The notes under the pieces: generated by a model | Databases searched by the model: none | What the model was told of the DNA's origin: nothing | What the model saw: the letters and a program-made list of their open reading frames with translations, nothing else | In this document: positions 8,637 through 16,495 of the stretch, piece by piece | How the letters are laid out: every line of letters begins with the position of its first letter | Numbering within the stretch: the first letter of the stretch is position 1 | Made by a program: the position numbers and the translations under genes | Origin: Peribacillus tepidiphilus | GTDB taxonomy: Bacteria > Bacillota > Bacilli > Bacillales > DSM-1321 | NCBI RefSeq assembly: GCF_009466385.1 | Contig: NZ_WIAQ01000013.1 | Span: 1 to 56,671, forward strand | Direction: 5' to 3' | Length of the DNA stretch: 56,671 bases

Positions 8637-9188
8637 TTATGATCCTGTATGTTTTAAGCGATATTCAGTGGGGGAATAGCCGACTTTTTTTCGAAAAACG
8701 GACGAAAAATGGGCGGAATTCTTAAAGCCTACTTCAAAAGCTACTTCAGTCATAATTAATGAAGTGTGAAGAATGAGGTCTTTTGCAATCTCGATTCGTT
8801 TATTCATTAAAAATTGACTAGGTGACATAGCCATTTCATTTTTAAAAATTCTTTGTAGATAAAAGGGGCTAACATATAATTCTTCTGCCAAATCAGCAAG
8901 ACCAATCTCTTTTGAGTAGTTTTCAGATATCACTTGTATGGCTTTTTCAACAAGATTTTGTTTTGTTGTTGAATGGGTTAGTAAATCAGGTCGGCATCTT
9001 TTACATGGACGAAATCCTTCAACTGTTGGCTCCTCATGATTATGAAAAATTTTAACGTTTTGCTGTTTTGGAGTTTTAGAGCGGCAAGAGGGGCGGCAAA
9101 AAATACCTGTTGTCATGACACCATAATAGAAAATCCCATCAAAATTTTCATCACACGCCACAATGGCTTTCCAAAATTCCTCTTTCAT
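8637..9188 (-). CDS. adaA: AdaA-type methylphosphotriester-DNA transferase and AraC-like regulator, 183 aa
   Basis: Repairs methyl phosphotriesters in DNA by transferring the methyl group to its own cysteine, then activates the adaptive response to alkylation. The N-terminal Ada zinc domain shows the four metal ligands Cys31 (the acceptor), Cys35, Cys62 and Cys65 in FCRPSC and PCKRC; the C-terminal half has two helix-turn-helix motifs of the AraC family (LADLAEELYVSPFYLQRIF and VAFEVGFKNSAHFSSVFRKK). No O6-methylguanine transferase domain is present, as in Bacillus AdaA. I chose the ATG at 9188 because AAGGGGGAT overlaps the ATG at 9200. The adaB partner often found beside it is absent. Confidence 0.93.
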   Translation of the reverse strand: MKEEFWKAIVACDENFDGIFYYGVMTTGIFCRPSCRSKTPKQQNVKIFHNHEEPTVEGFRPCKRCRPDLLTHSTTKQNLVEKAIQVISENYSKEIGLADLAEELYVSPFYLQRIFKNEMAMSPSQFLMNKRIEIAKDLILHTSLIMTEVAFEVGFKNSAHFSSVFRKKVGYSPTEYRLKHTGS

Positions 9189-9277
9189 GTGAACCATCAT
9201 CCCCCTTTATTTCTAATGTTACCATACGGAAGAACGGGAAGTGAAAGTTCATTAATTAAACAGCAAGAATTGAAAAA

Positions 9278-9312
9278 AGACCTCAAACCTAGTGACGGTT
9301 TGAGGTCTTTTT
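9278..9312. terminator. Bidirectional terminator between hxlB and adaA
   Basis: AGACCTCAAACC (9278-9289) pairs perfectly with GGTTTGAGGTCT (9297-9308). T runs follow on both strands. It ends the hxlAB transcript about 160 bp after the hxlB stop. The stretch between also holds a weak stem, GGCATAA with TTATGCC near 9320-9340. Confidence 0.85.
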
Positions 9313-9471
9313 GGCAGAGAGGCATAAGTGCCATTATGCCCCTGACTTCATCTTTACGAGGCACGCCAATCTGCAAGTTTTCTTTATCCATCAAGCACCA
9401 GCTCTTTGTGGGGTCGAACGTTCCTTTTCCTTTTAAACGGGTGCTTTCGCTTTTTGATGATTGGATCATTT

Positions 9472-10032
9472 TTACTCTAAATTGGCATGTCTGCCATACA
9501 TCGTATTCGAATTTAATCCCCTTTTCTCCATGAACCTTAAAATGACAGCATCGTAAAATAATAACAAGGTTTGCTCGAAAAGTGAGCCCATTGGTTGTAT
9601 CGTTTTGTAATCACTGTCTGATTGGTCTTTAGGAGATCCAGGCATTTTAATCGTAAAGTCGGCTAGCTTTCCAATCGTGGATTCAGGAAAAATGGTCACA
9701 GCAGCAATTGTTCCGCCTATATTTTTGGCTTTTTCCGCCATGGAAACTAAACTTTTTGTTTCTCCTGAACCCGAACCGATGATCAAAATGTCGTCTTTTT
9801 CAAAGTTCGGAGTGACGGTTTCTCCTACTACATAGGCATCTATTCCTAGATGCATCATTCGCATCGCAAAGGACTTAGCCATAAAACCAGATCTTCCTGC
9901 ACCAGCTACAAAGACTTTCTTTGATTCAAGAATCCCATTTACCAGTTTTTCTGCTTCATCATCAGCTATTAAGCCTACTGACCGATGTAACTCTTTTAGG
10001 ATTTCAGCTAAATATTGAGTAGTCTGCATCAT
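9472..10032 (-). CDS. hxlB: 6-phospho-3-hexuloisomerase HxlB
   Basis: Isomerises D-arabino-3-hexulose 6-phosphate to fructose 6-phosphate, the second step of formaldehyde fixation through the ribulose monophosphate pathway. The protein is a single SIS domain of about 186 residues: VFVAGAGRSGFMAKSFAMRMMHLG near residue 40, VTPNFEKDDILIIGSGSGETKS after it, and SPKDQSDSDYKTIQPMGSLFEQ near 130. The ATG at 10032 follows the hxlA stop by 5 bases with a GGTTGAGG site made by the hxlA end, which argues for translational coupling; an upstream in-frame TTG at 10041 is less likely. Confidence 0.95.
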   Translation of the reverse strand: MMQTTQYLAEILKELHRSVGLIADDEAEKLVNGILESKKVFVAGAGRSGFMAKSFAMRMMHLGIDAYVVGETVTPNFEKDDILIIGSGSGETKSLVSMAEKAKNIGGTIAAVTIFPESTIGKLADFTIKMPGSPKDQSDSDYKTIQPMGSLFEQTLLLFYDAVILRFMEKRGLNSNTMYGRHANLE

Positions 10033-10037
10033 GATCC

Positions 10038-10670
10038 TCAACCTTGTTTGATCATTTGTTGCATTTGAGCAGCTACAGATTTTTTATCTGCTTGCCCTGT
10101 AATACCTCCACCAACGATGACAAGATCGGGCTGGGCTTTAATAACCTCTGGAAGTGTTTCTAATTTAATACCGCCTGCGATTGCAGTTTTTGCATTTTTT
10201 ACGATGCTTTTAATGGTTTGAAGATCTTCAAAAGAGTTTTTTCCAACTGCTTGAAGATCGTAGCCAGTATGCACGCAAATATAGTCAACACCCATTGCAT
10301 CCACTTCTTTAGCACGTCCAGCAAGGTCTTTTACAGCAATCATATCCACAAGGATTTTTTTACCTTGTTTTTTCGCTTCTTCAACTGCACCTTTGATAGA
10401 CATATCTTCAGCTGCACCAAGAATCGTAATGATATCTGCACCAGCCTCAGATGCCTTCATGACTTCATATCCAGCAGCATCCATAATTTTTAAGTCAGCT
10501 AATACTTTTAAATGAGGGAATGCTTCTTTCACTGCTTTTACAGCATGAAGACCTTCGTTAATAATAACCGGCGTACCGATTTCAACTATATCAATATGCT
10601 CTTCAACCTGTTTTACCAGTTCAATTGCCTCTGGAATATTTACAAGATCTAATGCTAATTGAAGTTCCAT
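10038..10670 (-). CDS. hxlA: 3-hexulose-6-phosphate synthase HxlA
   Basis: Condenses formaldehyde with ribulose 5-phosphate to give hexulose 6-phosphate; in Bacillus this detoxifies formaldehyde. The 210-residue protein is a TIM barrel of the orotidine-phosphate decarboxylase group, recognised by MELQLALDLVNI at the start, the active-site strand VLADLKIMDAAGYE near residue 60, ADIITILGAAED, DMIAVKD and the phosphate-binding end VIVGGGITGQ. A GAGGAGTGAAG ribosome binding site precedes the ATG. It leads the hxlAB operon and is divergent from hxlR, the dedicated activator in B. subtilis. Confidence 0.96.
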   Translation of the reverse strand: MELQLALDLVNIPEAIELVKQVEEHIDIVEIGTPVIINEGLHAVKAVKEAFPHLKVLADLKIMDAAGYEVMKASEAGADIITILGAAEDMSIKGAVEEAKKQGKKILVDMIAVKDLAGRAKEVDAMGVDYICVHTGYDLQAVGKNSFEDLQTIKSIVKNAKTAIAGGIKLETLPEVIKAQPDLVIVGGGITGQADKKSVAAQMQQMIKQG

Positions 10671-10750
10671 CTATTCTTCACTCCTCATACATTTTTTTGT
10701 TTGATGCACAGTAATATGGTCTGTGTACCTATATTGTCCCGGGAACAGGA

Positions 10751-10773
10751 TCCATTGTTTTTTTAACAATGGA
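10751..10773. promoter_or_regulatory. Perfect inverted repeat in the hxlA-hxlR intergenic region
   Basis: TCCATTGTT and AACAATGGA form a perfect 9-bp stem around TTTTT, about 80 bp upstream of hxlA and 110 bp upstream of hxlR. It could be an operator or an RNA hairpin in the hxlA leader. Confidence 0.5.
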
Positions 10774-10809
10774 ACAGATGTTAGTTTACAATGTATATTG
10801 ATTATTTGT

Positions 10810-10821
10810 AAGTACGCACTT
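10810..10821. promoter_or_regulatory. Candidate HxlR-family operator half, AAGTACGCACTT
   Basis: A 12-bp near-palindrome between the divergent hxlA and hxlR genes. Its exact reverse complement occurs at 16410-16421 in front of the nitrilase gene. In B. subtilis HxlR binds two sites upstream of hxlAB; linking this motif to HxlR is inference. Confidence 0.4.
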
Positions 10822-10881
10822 TATTTATACATAGTGTCAAAAAATATACTATGGGTTATAATAAGCATGGAGGTGAAACAA

Positions 10882-11247
10882 ATGTCCCGTATGCAGGATA
10901 AAATGTTTAACTGTGAAAAAGAATTAACTCTTTCTGTTATTGGTGGAAAATGGAAAATGTTGATATTGTGGCATCTAGGGAGAGAGGGGACCAAGCGGTT
11001 TGGTGAATTGAAGGCACTCATGCCGGGAATTACACAAAGAATGCTTGTGAACCAATTGCGTGAGCTGGAAGAAGATCTCATTGTTCAACGTAAAGTCTAT
11101 CCCGTTGTTCCTCCAAAAGTAGAATACTCACTAACAGAACATGGAAAAAGCCTCATGCCGATTCTGGATTCTATGTATAAATGGGGTAAAAACTATATGG
11201 AGACTGTCTTGAATAATAAGGTGGAAATAAAAGAGTCAATAAAGTAA
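10882..11247 (+). CDS. hxlR: HxlR, winged-helix activator of hxlAB
   Basis: DUF24/HxlR-family winged-helix regulator of 121 residues, the formaldehyde-responsive activator of hxlAB in B. subtilis. The core reads [24 protein letters not shown], with the family's near-N-terminal Cys (residue 10) that senses electrophiles, then a recognition region [15 protein letters not shown] and the wing [15 protein letters not shown] chose the ATG at 10882 because GGAGGTGAAACAA sits in front of it and the B. subtilis protein also begins MSRM; the open frame upstream to 10723 runs through promoter sequence. It is divergent from hxlA. Confidence 0.95.
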   Translation: MSRMQDKMFNCEKELTLSVIGGKWKMLILWHLGREGTKRFGELKALMPGITQRMLVNQLRELEEDLIVQRKVYPVVPPKVEYSLTEHGKSLMPILDSMYKWGKNYMETVLNNKVEIKESIK

Positions 11248-11266
11248 AACGTAAGATACAATATTT

Positions 11267-11316
11267 AAAGACCACAGTTAGCAACTTATATACATGTTGC
11301 TGACTGTGGTCTTTTT
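11267..11316 (+). terminator. Terminator of hxlR
   Basis: Long hairpin in which AAAGACCACAGT pairs with ACTGTGGTCTTT and the inner AGCAAC pairs with GTTGCT, ending in a T run, 20 bp after the hxlR stop. Confidence 0.92.
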
Positions 11317-11411
11317 GCATAGAACTCATATGTATCATTCATTGTATTATGTTCCTTTAGCAGCGCTGTGCAACGAATTTGGTGGACATGCTGTGGAAAA
11401 AAATTAAATGG

Positions 11412-11458
11412 CGGGCTGACATCAAAAAAGCACAAGAACGCATTTTAATGCCAGCCCG
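11412..11458 (-). terminator. Probable terminator of the YhfP-type reductase gene
   Basis: CGGGCTG (11412-11418) pairs with CAGCCCG (11452-11458), with extra pairing of CAT and ATG inside. On the minus strand the stem is followed by an A/T-rich stretch ending in TTTTTTT. Confidence 0.6.
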
Positions 11459-11492
11459 ATTTTATAACAGAATAAATTTCTTACATGAGTTT

Positions 11493-12485
11493 TTATAATT
11501 TTACAATGATTCGTCCTCTTGCCTGCCCTTTTAAGATAGTAGGTAGAGTTTCAGGTAATTCTTCGAGTGTAATTTCTTTTTGAATTAAGTCTAAAAGAGT
11601 AGATGGCTTTAAGTCCGTTGCCATTCGGCTCCAAAGCTCTTTGCGAACCTCCATTGGGCAGTATACAGAATCGATTCCTAGCAAGTTAACGCCGCGAAGA
11701 ATAAATGGAAATACTGTGGTTGGAACGTTGCCTCCACCGGTTAATCCACTGACAGCAACCGATCCATTGTATTGTATTTTACTTAAAACAGAAGCCAGCA
11801 TTTCTCCTCCTACAGGATCAACCGCACCAGCCCATAGCTGCTTATCTAATGCTTTAATGGTTCCGCTGTAAACTTCTTCGCGAGAAAGGATCTCTTTTGC
11901 ACCAAGCTTATGTAGAAAATCATGTTCAGAAGCTTTTCCTGTGCTGGCTACCACATCGTAGCCACGTTTTGCTAGCATAGAAACAGCTAAGCTTCCTACT
12001 CCTCCGGTAGCTCCAGTTACAAGAACCTTGCCTTTTTCTGGTGTTAACCCATTATCCTCTAGTCTTTGAATAGAAAGGGCGGCAGTAAATCCAGCCGTTC
12101 CATAAACCATCGCTTCCTTCAATGTCAAATTTTCTGGCAATGGAACAATCCAGTCTCCAGGAATACGGGCATATTCACTATACCCCCCATAATGGGACAC
12201 TCCGATTTCATAACTTGTTGCAATAACTTCATCACCTTCACGGAAACGTGGGTCTTGTGATGACACGACCACTCCTGCTAAATCAATGCCTGGGACAAAC
12301 GGAAAAGATCTTACAATTTTACCATTAGGAATACTTGCTAAACCATCTTTGTAGTTCATGCTAGAATACTCTACTTTGATTAATACATCGGCATCAGGCA
12401 AATCATTAAAGGAAATATTCTTAACCCCCACCGAAAAATCATCTTCTGTTTTATTTACCATTAATGCTTTAAATTGTTCTGTCAT
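11493..12485 (-). CDS. yhfP: YhdH/YhfP-family NADPH oxidoreductase (acrylyl-CoA reductase-like), 330 aa
   Basis: Medium-chain dehydrogenase/reductase without structural zinc. The N-terminal GroES-like domain shows YSSMNYKDGLAS and FPFVPGIDLAGVV; the Rossmann domain carries VLVTGATGGVGSLAVSML at about 155-172 for NADPH binding; the C-terminus closes with GQARGRIIVKL. Characterised members of the YhdH/AcuI group reduce acrylyl-CoA, a toxic electrophile. The gene symbol is assigned by similarity to B. subtilis YhfP and the physiological substrate here is unproven. The gene is single, with its own terminator. Confidence 0.88.
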   Translation of the reverse strand: MTEQFKALMVNKTEDDFSVGVKNISFNDLPDADVLIKVEYSSMNYKDGLASIPNGKIVRSFPFVPGIDLAGVVVSSQDPRFREGDEVIATSYEIGVSHYGGYSEYARIPGDWIVPLPENLTLKEAMVYGTAGFTAALSIQRLEDNGLTPEKGKVLVTGATGGVGSLAVSMLAKRGYDVVASTGKASEHDFLHKLGAKEILSREEVYSGTIKALDKQLWAGAVDPVGGEMLASVLSKIQYNGSVAVSGLTGGGNVPTTVFPFILRGVNLLGIDSVYCPMEVRKELWSRMATDLKPSTLLDLIQKEITLEELPETLPTILKGQARGRIIVKL

Positions 12486-12925
12486 ACTAACAACTCCCCT
12501 CTATATAGTCGAAATCATCAATCATTTTACTTCGGATATCGAAATAAATGATCAGATTTCCGTTACATCTTACTACATTCTCCAGAAAAATGAGTAGGAT
12601 ATTTATGAACATTTATTGTTTTGTTCTTGTTTTACATATTCGTGCAAAAAAGGGTAAAATCCTTTTATCATCTTTTGATAATATACATGTTATATTTATG
12701 TAACTGTGCAGCAGTTCTAAAATGGACGATCGTTTCATGTCCATTCTGTTATGTATAAAAATAAGGCTGTCCATTACCAGGCAGAAATACCGGCATGTTC
12801 ATTAAATGTAGTGGACCTATTCTAAAAAATATAGTGATTAAAACCAATCTAACTATTTTTTTACACATGTCAATTTGATGAAGGCATTGCGAGCTCGCAA
12901 TGCCTCCATGTAATGTTTCGCTGTT
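12486..12925. other. Intergenic region, 440 bp, with a perfect 24-bp palindrome
   Basis: No coding sequence was found. At 12882-12905 there is an uninterrupted 24-bp palindrome built from AGGCATTGCGAG and its complement, 20 bp after the end of cwlJ (minus strand). It lacks a T run on either side, so it is not a standard terminator. Confidence 0.6.
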
Positions 12926-13354
12926 CTAAAACGTGTTATATATATTTTCACAGGTTTCGGCTGTTGGTTGATAAAAACAGTGAAGCTTGTAACGTCCAGC
13001 CAATGGCTGATTATACCACTGTGGAGGACAATCGGCTGGTGGCCTAAAATACCATAAGCTAAATTTTGCTGGCCAATGTCGCTCTCCTCTTACAGATCGA
13101 CGAGCTAATCGTTTTTCACTTTCTCTGGCTCTTTGATAGAAATAACCTTTTGTAACTGCTTCAAATGCATGTGGTTGAAAAATCATTTGTGGAATAGTGC
13201 GAATTCCTCTAAAATCTGAACAATTTGCTCTGATTCGGTTAATTCCTACGTTCCCGACGAGCAGCATTCCTTTTTCTCCTTCTCCTTCAGCTTCAGCCCT
13301 AAGTAATCTTGCCAATAGTGCGAGATCTGACTCTGTATGCTTCACTACTGCCAT
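12926..13354 (-). CDS. cwlJ: CwlJ, spore cortex-lytic hydrolase
   Basis: Required for calcium-dipicolinate-triggered germination: degrades the spore peptidoglycan cortex. The 142-residue protein has the same length as B. subtilis CwlJ and is one hydrolase_2 domain with LLARLLRAEAEGEGEKG (catalytic-type Glu), MLLVGNVGINRIRANC, GYFYQRA and a C-terminal CFYQPTAETCENIYNTF typical of CwlJ. It has no signal peptide, as expected for a coat-associated protein made in the mother cell. The start follows GGAGGTGAAGTC. In many bacilli gerQ, needed for CwlJ localisation, is adjacent; it is not here. Confidence 0.96.
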   Translation of the reverse strand: MAVVKHTESDLALLARLLRAEAEGEGEKGMLLVGNVGINRIRANCSDFRGIRTIPQMIFQPHAFEAVTKGYFYQRARESEKRLARRSVRGERHWPAKFSLWYFRPPADCPPQWYNQPLAGRYKLHCFYQPTAETCENIYNTF

Positions 13355-13609
13355 GACTTCACCTCCATAGTGTTTTTATTTATATACTATTTTTTATTCA
13401 TTCATGAGATGACCATTATATTCTACGAAGTGGATTTATGATACTGGAGGAAAGATCATGTAGGAAATTATTAAAATCATTGAAAAAATAATTCCAACCT
13501 AAGTTTTTTAAAAAAGAAAAGTGTTTCTTACAACCTAATGGAATAAATGATTGACTAATACTTGAATAGATACTCATGTAAACCTGAAATAGTGGTAATA
13601 GGTAATTCC

Positions 13610-13638
13610 TTGACTTTTATTTTGGTTGAAACTAAAAT
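13610..13638 (+). promoter_or_regulatory. Promoter of the Rrf2-family regulator gene
   Basis: TTGACT (13610-13615), 17-bp spacer, TAAAAT (13633-13638). The spacer and downstream edge hold TTGGTT and ATGGTTAC, which resemble halves of the operators at 14120 and 14165, suggesting autoregulation. The rest of 13355-13661 shows nothing else. Confidence 0.6.
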
Positions 13639-13661
13639 GGTTACATCGAGAGGTGAAGCGT

Positions 13662-14093
13662 ATGAAAAAAATTAGCAGCCGATTTTCCATCGCAGTTCAT
13701 ATTTTGTCTCTGATCGCATTAAGTCCATCACCTTGTACATCGGATTTTATTGCTGAAAGTGTACAGACAAACCCAGTTATTATTCGTAGAATCATTGGAA
13801 AGCTAAAAAAAGCTGGTTTGGTGCAAGTAAGAGCTGGAGCTGGAGGAGCATACTTGCAGAAAGGGCTGGATGAAATTACACTCCTTGACGTGTATAGAGC
13901 TGTGGAAGTGGTTGAGAAGGACGATCTTTTTAATTTTCACGATCATCCTAATCCAAAATGTCCAGTTGGAGCTAATATCGAATCTGTTTTTCGAACAAAA
14001 ATGCTTCAAGCGCAAGCCGCTTTGGAACATGAACTAGCTCAAGTTACATTACAGCAATTGGTGAATGAACTTAGCGAGAAAAGTGGCTCTTAA
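13662..14093 (+). CDS. Rrf2-family transcriptional regulator (YwnA-like), 143 aa
   Basis: Winged helix-turn-helix regulator of the Rrf2 family. The N-terminus RFSIAVHILSLIALSP, the recognition segment SVQTNPVIIRRIIGKLKKAGLV and wing RAGAGGAYL, followed by EITLLDVYRAVE, are standard, and NPKCPVGANIESVF matches the one-cysteine pattern of the YwnA group rather than the three-cysteine Fe-S cluster of IscR/NsrR. I chose the ATG at 13662 (AGAGGTGAAG site) because the longer frame from 13626 would begin inside the promoter. It precedes a reductase gene that has two matching palindromes in its promoter. Confidence 0.9.
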   Translation: MKKISSRFSIAVHILSLIALSPSPCTSDFIAESVQTNPVIIRRIIGKLKKAGLVQVRAGAGGAYLQKGLDEITLLDVYRAVEVVEKDDLFNFHDHPNPKCPVGANIESVFRTKMLQAQAALEHELAQVTLQQLVNELSEKSGS

Positions 14094-14119
14094 AAGAGCT
14101 AATTTTTTCATACAAGTTG

Positions 14120-14179
14120 TAACCAATATGGTTATAATGAACGTTTATTTTTTTGTATACGTTGTAACCAATTTGGTTA
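14120..14179. promoter_or_regulatory. Two palindromic operators, TAACCAATATGGTTA and TAACCAATTTGGTTA
   Basis: Two 15-bp palindromes at 14120-14134 and 14165-14179, 45 bp apart centre to centre, each preceded by GTTG. They lie between the Rrf2-type regulator gene and the NmrA-like reductase gene. A possible -10 (TATATT) overlaps the end of the second. They are the obvious candidate binding sites of the upstream regulator. Confidence 0.75.
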
Positions 14180-14229
14180 TATTAAACCTCTTGAAATAAA
14201 TGGACTAATAAGAAGGGAAGGAAGTTTAC

Positions 14230-15096
14230 ATGTCAATTGTTGTTACTGGTGCAACAGGTCATTTAGGAGGTCTTGTTATTCAGCATTTATTAAAAAAAGT
14301 ACCGGCACATGAGATCATTGCAAGTGTTCGCAATGTGGAGAAAGCTGAAGATCTTGCTAATCTAGGAATCGAAGTTCGTTATGGGGATTACATGGATGTA
14401 GAATCGATGAAGAAATCATTTGAAGGAGCGTCAAAGGTGCTCTTTATTTCAAGCCCTGACCTCGATGATACACTGCGTATTCGCCAGCATGCAAATGTAG
14501 CACAAGCGGCAAGAGATGCAGGGGTTAAACATATTGCTTATACGGGATTTGCTTTTGCTGAGGAATCTACATTACCACTTGCAAACGTTCATTTAGCTTC
14601 AGAGTATGCCATTCGTTCTACAAACATTCCTTATACATTCTTGCGAAACGCTCTATATGCTGAGGTTTTTGTAAACCCGGGGCTTGCTGCATCAGTAGCG
14701 AGCGGAGAATTAGTTACGAATGCAGGAACTGGAAAGCTTAATGCAGTGTCTCGAAACGATCTTGCTTTGGCAGCGGCTACTGTTCTAACAGAGGAAGGGC
14801 ATGAAAACAAAACGTACAACCTTGTGAACCCACAACCATGGAGCTTTGATGAGCTGGCTCAAGTTCTCACTGATGTTTCTGGTAAAAAGGTCGAACACCG
14901 TTCTGTTTCATTTGATGAAATGAAGGAATATCTCGTTAACGTTGGACTACCAGTACCAGTCGCTGAGTTTTCTGCTGTGATCTATCATGCGATTTCCGAA
15001 GGTGAGACAGCTAGAACTACAGAAGATTTGCAAAATCTAATTGGAACGCCTACTTCACTTAAAGAAGCTGTAAAACAAGCATTACAGGGTTCATAA
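14230..15096 (+). CDS. NmrA/QorB-like NAD(P)-dependent reductase, 288 aa
   Basis: Atypical short-chain dehydrogenase with N-terminal VVTGATGHLGGLVIQHLL dinucleotide-binding loop (residues 4-21), and ARDAGVKHIAYTGFAF and NIPYTFLRNALYAE segments seen in quinone oxidoreductase 2 (QorB) and NmrA-like proteins. Characterised QorB reduces quinones with NADPH. The catalytic Tyr/Lys pair of classical SDRs is not evident, as usual for this branch. The upstream Rrf2 regulator and palindromic operators suggest induction by electrophilic or oxidative stress. A GAAGGGAAGGAAG site precedes the ATG. Confidence 0.85.
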   Translation: MSIVVTGATGHLGGLVIQHLLKKVPAHEIIASVRNVEKAEDLANLGIEVRYGDYMDVESMKKSFEGASKVLFISSPDLDDTLRIRQHANVAQAARDAGVKHIAYTGFAFAEESTLPLANVHLASEYAIRSTNIPYTFLRNALYAEVFVNPGLAASVASGELVTNAGTGKLNAVSRNDLALAAATVLTEEGHENKTYNLVNPQPWSFDELAQVLTDVSGKKVEHRSVSFDEMKEYLVNVGLPVPVAEFSAVIYHAISEGETARTTEDLQNLIGTPTSLKEAVKQALQGS

Positions 15097-15121
15097 TTTT
15101 TCTTAATATTACTTGAGTAAA

Positions 15122-15151
15122 AACAGGTCACCTTCAATTGACCTGTTTTTG
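15122..15151 (+). terminator. Terminator of the NmrA-like reductase gene
   Basis: AACAGGTCA and TGACCTGTT pair around CCTTCAAT, followed by TTTT, 26 bp after the stop codon. Confidence 0.88.
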
Positions 15152-15370
15152 TTTATCATTCTGTTCATTCGCTTTACCGGTTTTATTCTTGAATGTGAAT
15201 AATTCTTTCTCCAATCATGAAAAATATTACTTATGTAATAAGCAAGTGTTTCAATAACAATCCAAAACAGAATATTTTTCCTTTACATAAAACTGCTATA
15301 TAATTACAAGCACACATAATAGTTAAAGTGATCGAAGCACAAGATCTGTGTAGAAAGAGGGAATACTGTT

Positions 15371-16366
15371 ATGAAAATAAGTATTTTAGATCAATCCCCT
15401 ATTTCTTCTGGAAAGACCGCTCAAGACGCATTACAAGAATCGATGAGACTTGCGCAAATTGGAGAGAAATTAGGATACACACGATACTGGATTGCTGAAC
15501 ACCATGATTACCCTGGACTTGCTTGTTCAGCCCCTGAAGTCATGTTAGGATACATTGGAGCAAACACAAAGAAAATTCGCATTGGATCTGGAGCTGTTTT
15601 ACTTCCACACTATAAACCTTACAAAATTGCGGAAACGTATCATATGCTTGCAACTCTATTTCCGGATCGAATCGATTTAGGAATTGGCAGAGCTCCAGGA
15701 GGATCGGCAGAAGCAACGATGGCACTTTCGGATAACTTTTTGGAGCAAGTTCGCAAAATGCCTGAAAAGATTATCGATCTCCTTCATTTTTTACAAAACG
15801 ATTTCCCTTCTGATCATATGTTTTCGAAAATCTCTGCATCCCCTCTTCCTGCCATCTCCCCTGAACCATGGATTCTTGGAACGAGCGAAAAAAGCGCTAT
15901 TCTTGCAGCAGAAAATGGAACGGCCTATGCATTTGGGCATTTCATGAGTGATAAAGAAGGATCTGATATTATGAAAACCTATCTCGAAAGATTTAAAGCA
16001 AAAGGCAGGCTACAACGTCCTAAATCAATCGTTGCCGTTTCCGTGATCTGTTCAGAAACAACAGAAAGAGCAGAAGAACTAGCCTTAAGTGGTTATTTGT
16101 GGCATGTGCAATCTGCAAAGGGAGAAGGTAAAAAAGGGATCCCTTCTATAGAAGAAGCTAAACAGTATTCCTATAGTAGCGATGAAAAAGAAATGATTAA
16201 GGCAATGAGAAATAAAATGGTAATTGGTAATCCACGAGAAGTAAAACAACAGCTTCTTGCATTACAAACACTATACCAAGCGGACGAAATTATGATTGTT
16301 ACGATTACACACAGCTATGAAGATCGGGCTCAATCTTATAAGCTCATAGCACATGAAGTCCTATGA
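15371..16366 (+). CDS. LLM-class (luciferase-like) flavin-dependent oxidoreductase, 331 aa
   Basis: Luciferase-like TIM-barrel protein that would use FMN and a reductase partner. The typical start MKISILDQSPISSG, RYWIAEHHDYPGLACSAPEV, the active-site region IRIGSGAVLLPHYKPYKIAETY and LFPDRIDLGIGRAPGGSA all match the MsnO8/YvbT-type subgroup found widely in Bacillus. The C-terminal VIGNPREVKQQL segment is also usual. The substrate is unknown. The gene stands alone, with AGAAAGAGGG upstream of its ATG, and ends 130 bp before the nitrilase gene. Confidence 0.9.
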   Translation: MKISILDQSPISSGKTAQDALQESMRLAQIGEKLGYTRYWIAEHHDYPGLACSAPEVMLGYIGANTKKIRIGSGAVLLPHYKPYKIAETYHMLATLFPDRIDLGIGRAPGGSAEATMALSDNFLEQVRKMPEKIIDLLHFLQNDFPSDHMFSKISASPLPAISPEPWILGTSEKSAILAAENGTAYAFGHFMSDKEGSDIMKTYLERFKAKGRLQRPKSIVAVSVICSETTERAEELALSGYLWHVQSAKGEGKKGIPSIEEAKQYSYSSDEKEMIKAMRNKMVIGNPREVKQQLLALQTLYQADEIMIVTITHSYEDRAQSYKLIAHEVL

Positions 16367-16409
16367 ATAAACTTTGCTTTAGTATACTTTTTGTTACTAT
16401 CTGACACAA

Positions 16410-16421
16410 AAGTGCGTACTT
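16410..16421. promoter_or_regulatory. AAGTGCGTACTT motif upstream of the nitrilase gene
   Basis: Exact reverse complement of the 12-bp motif at 10810-10821 between hxlA and hxlR, here 75 bp before the nitrilase ATG in an A/T-rich promoter region with TTGTTACT on both flanks. It is a candidate site for an HxlR-family regulator. Confidence 0.45.
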
Positions 16422-16495
16422 GTTACTTTTGTATATTTACCTAATAATAACGGTATCGGATTAAATCTCAAATCATTACGAAAGAGGGGAGTATT

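Noticed and set aside
9197-9469. 90-aa minus-strand frame right after hxlB
   Set aside because: No credible ribosome binding site, no recognisable family, and it runs through the bidirectional terminator at 9278-9312.
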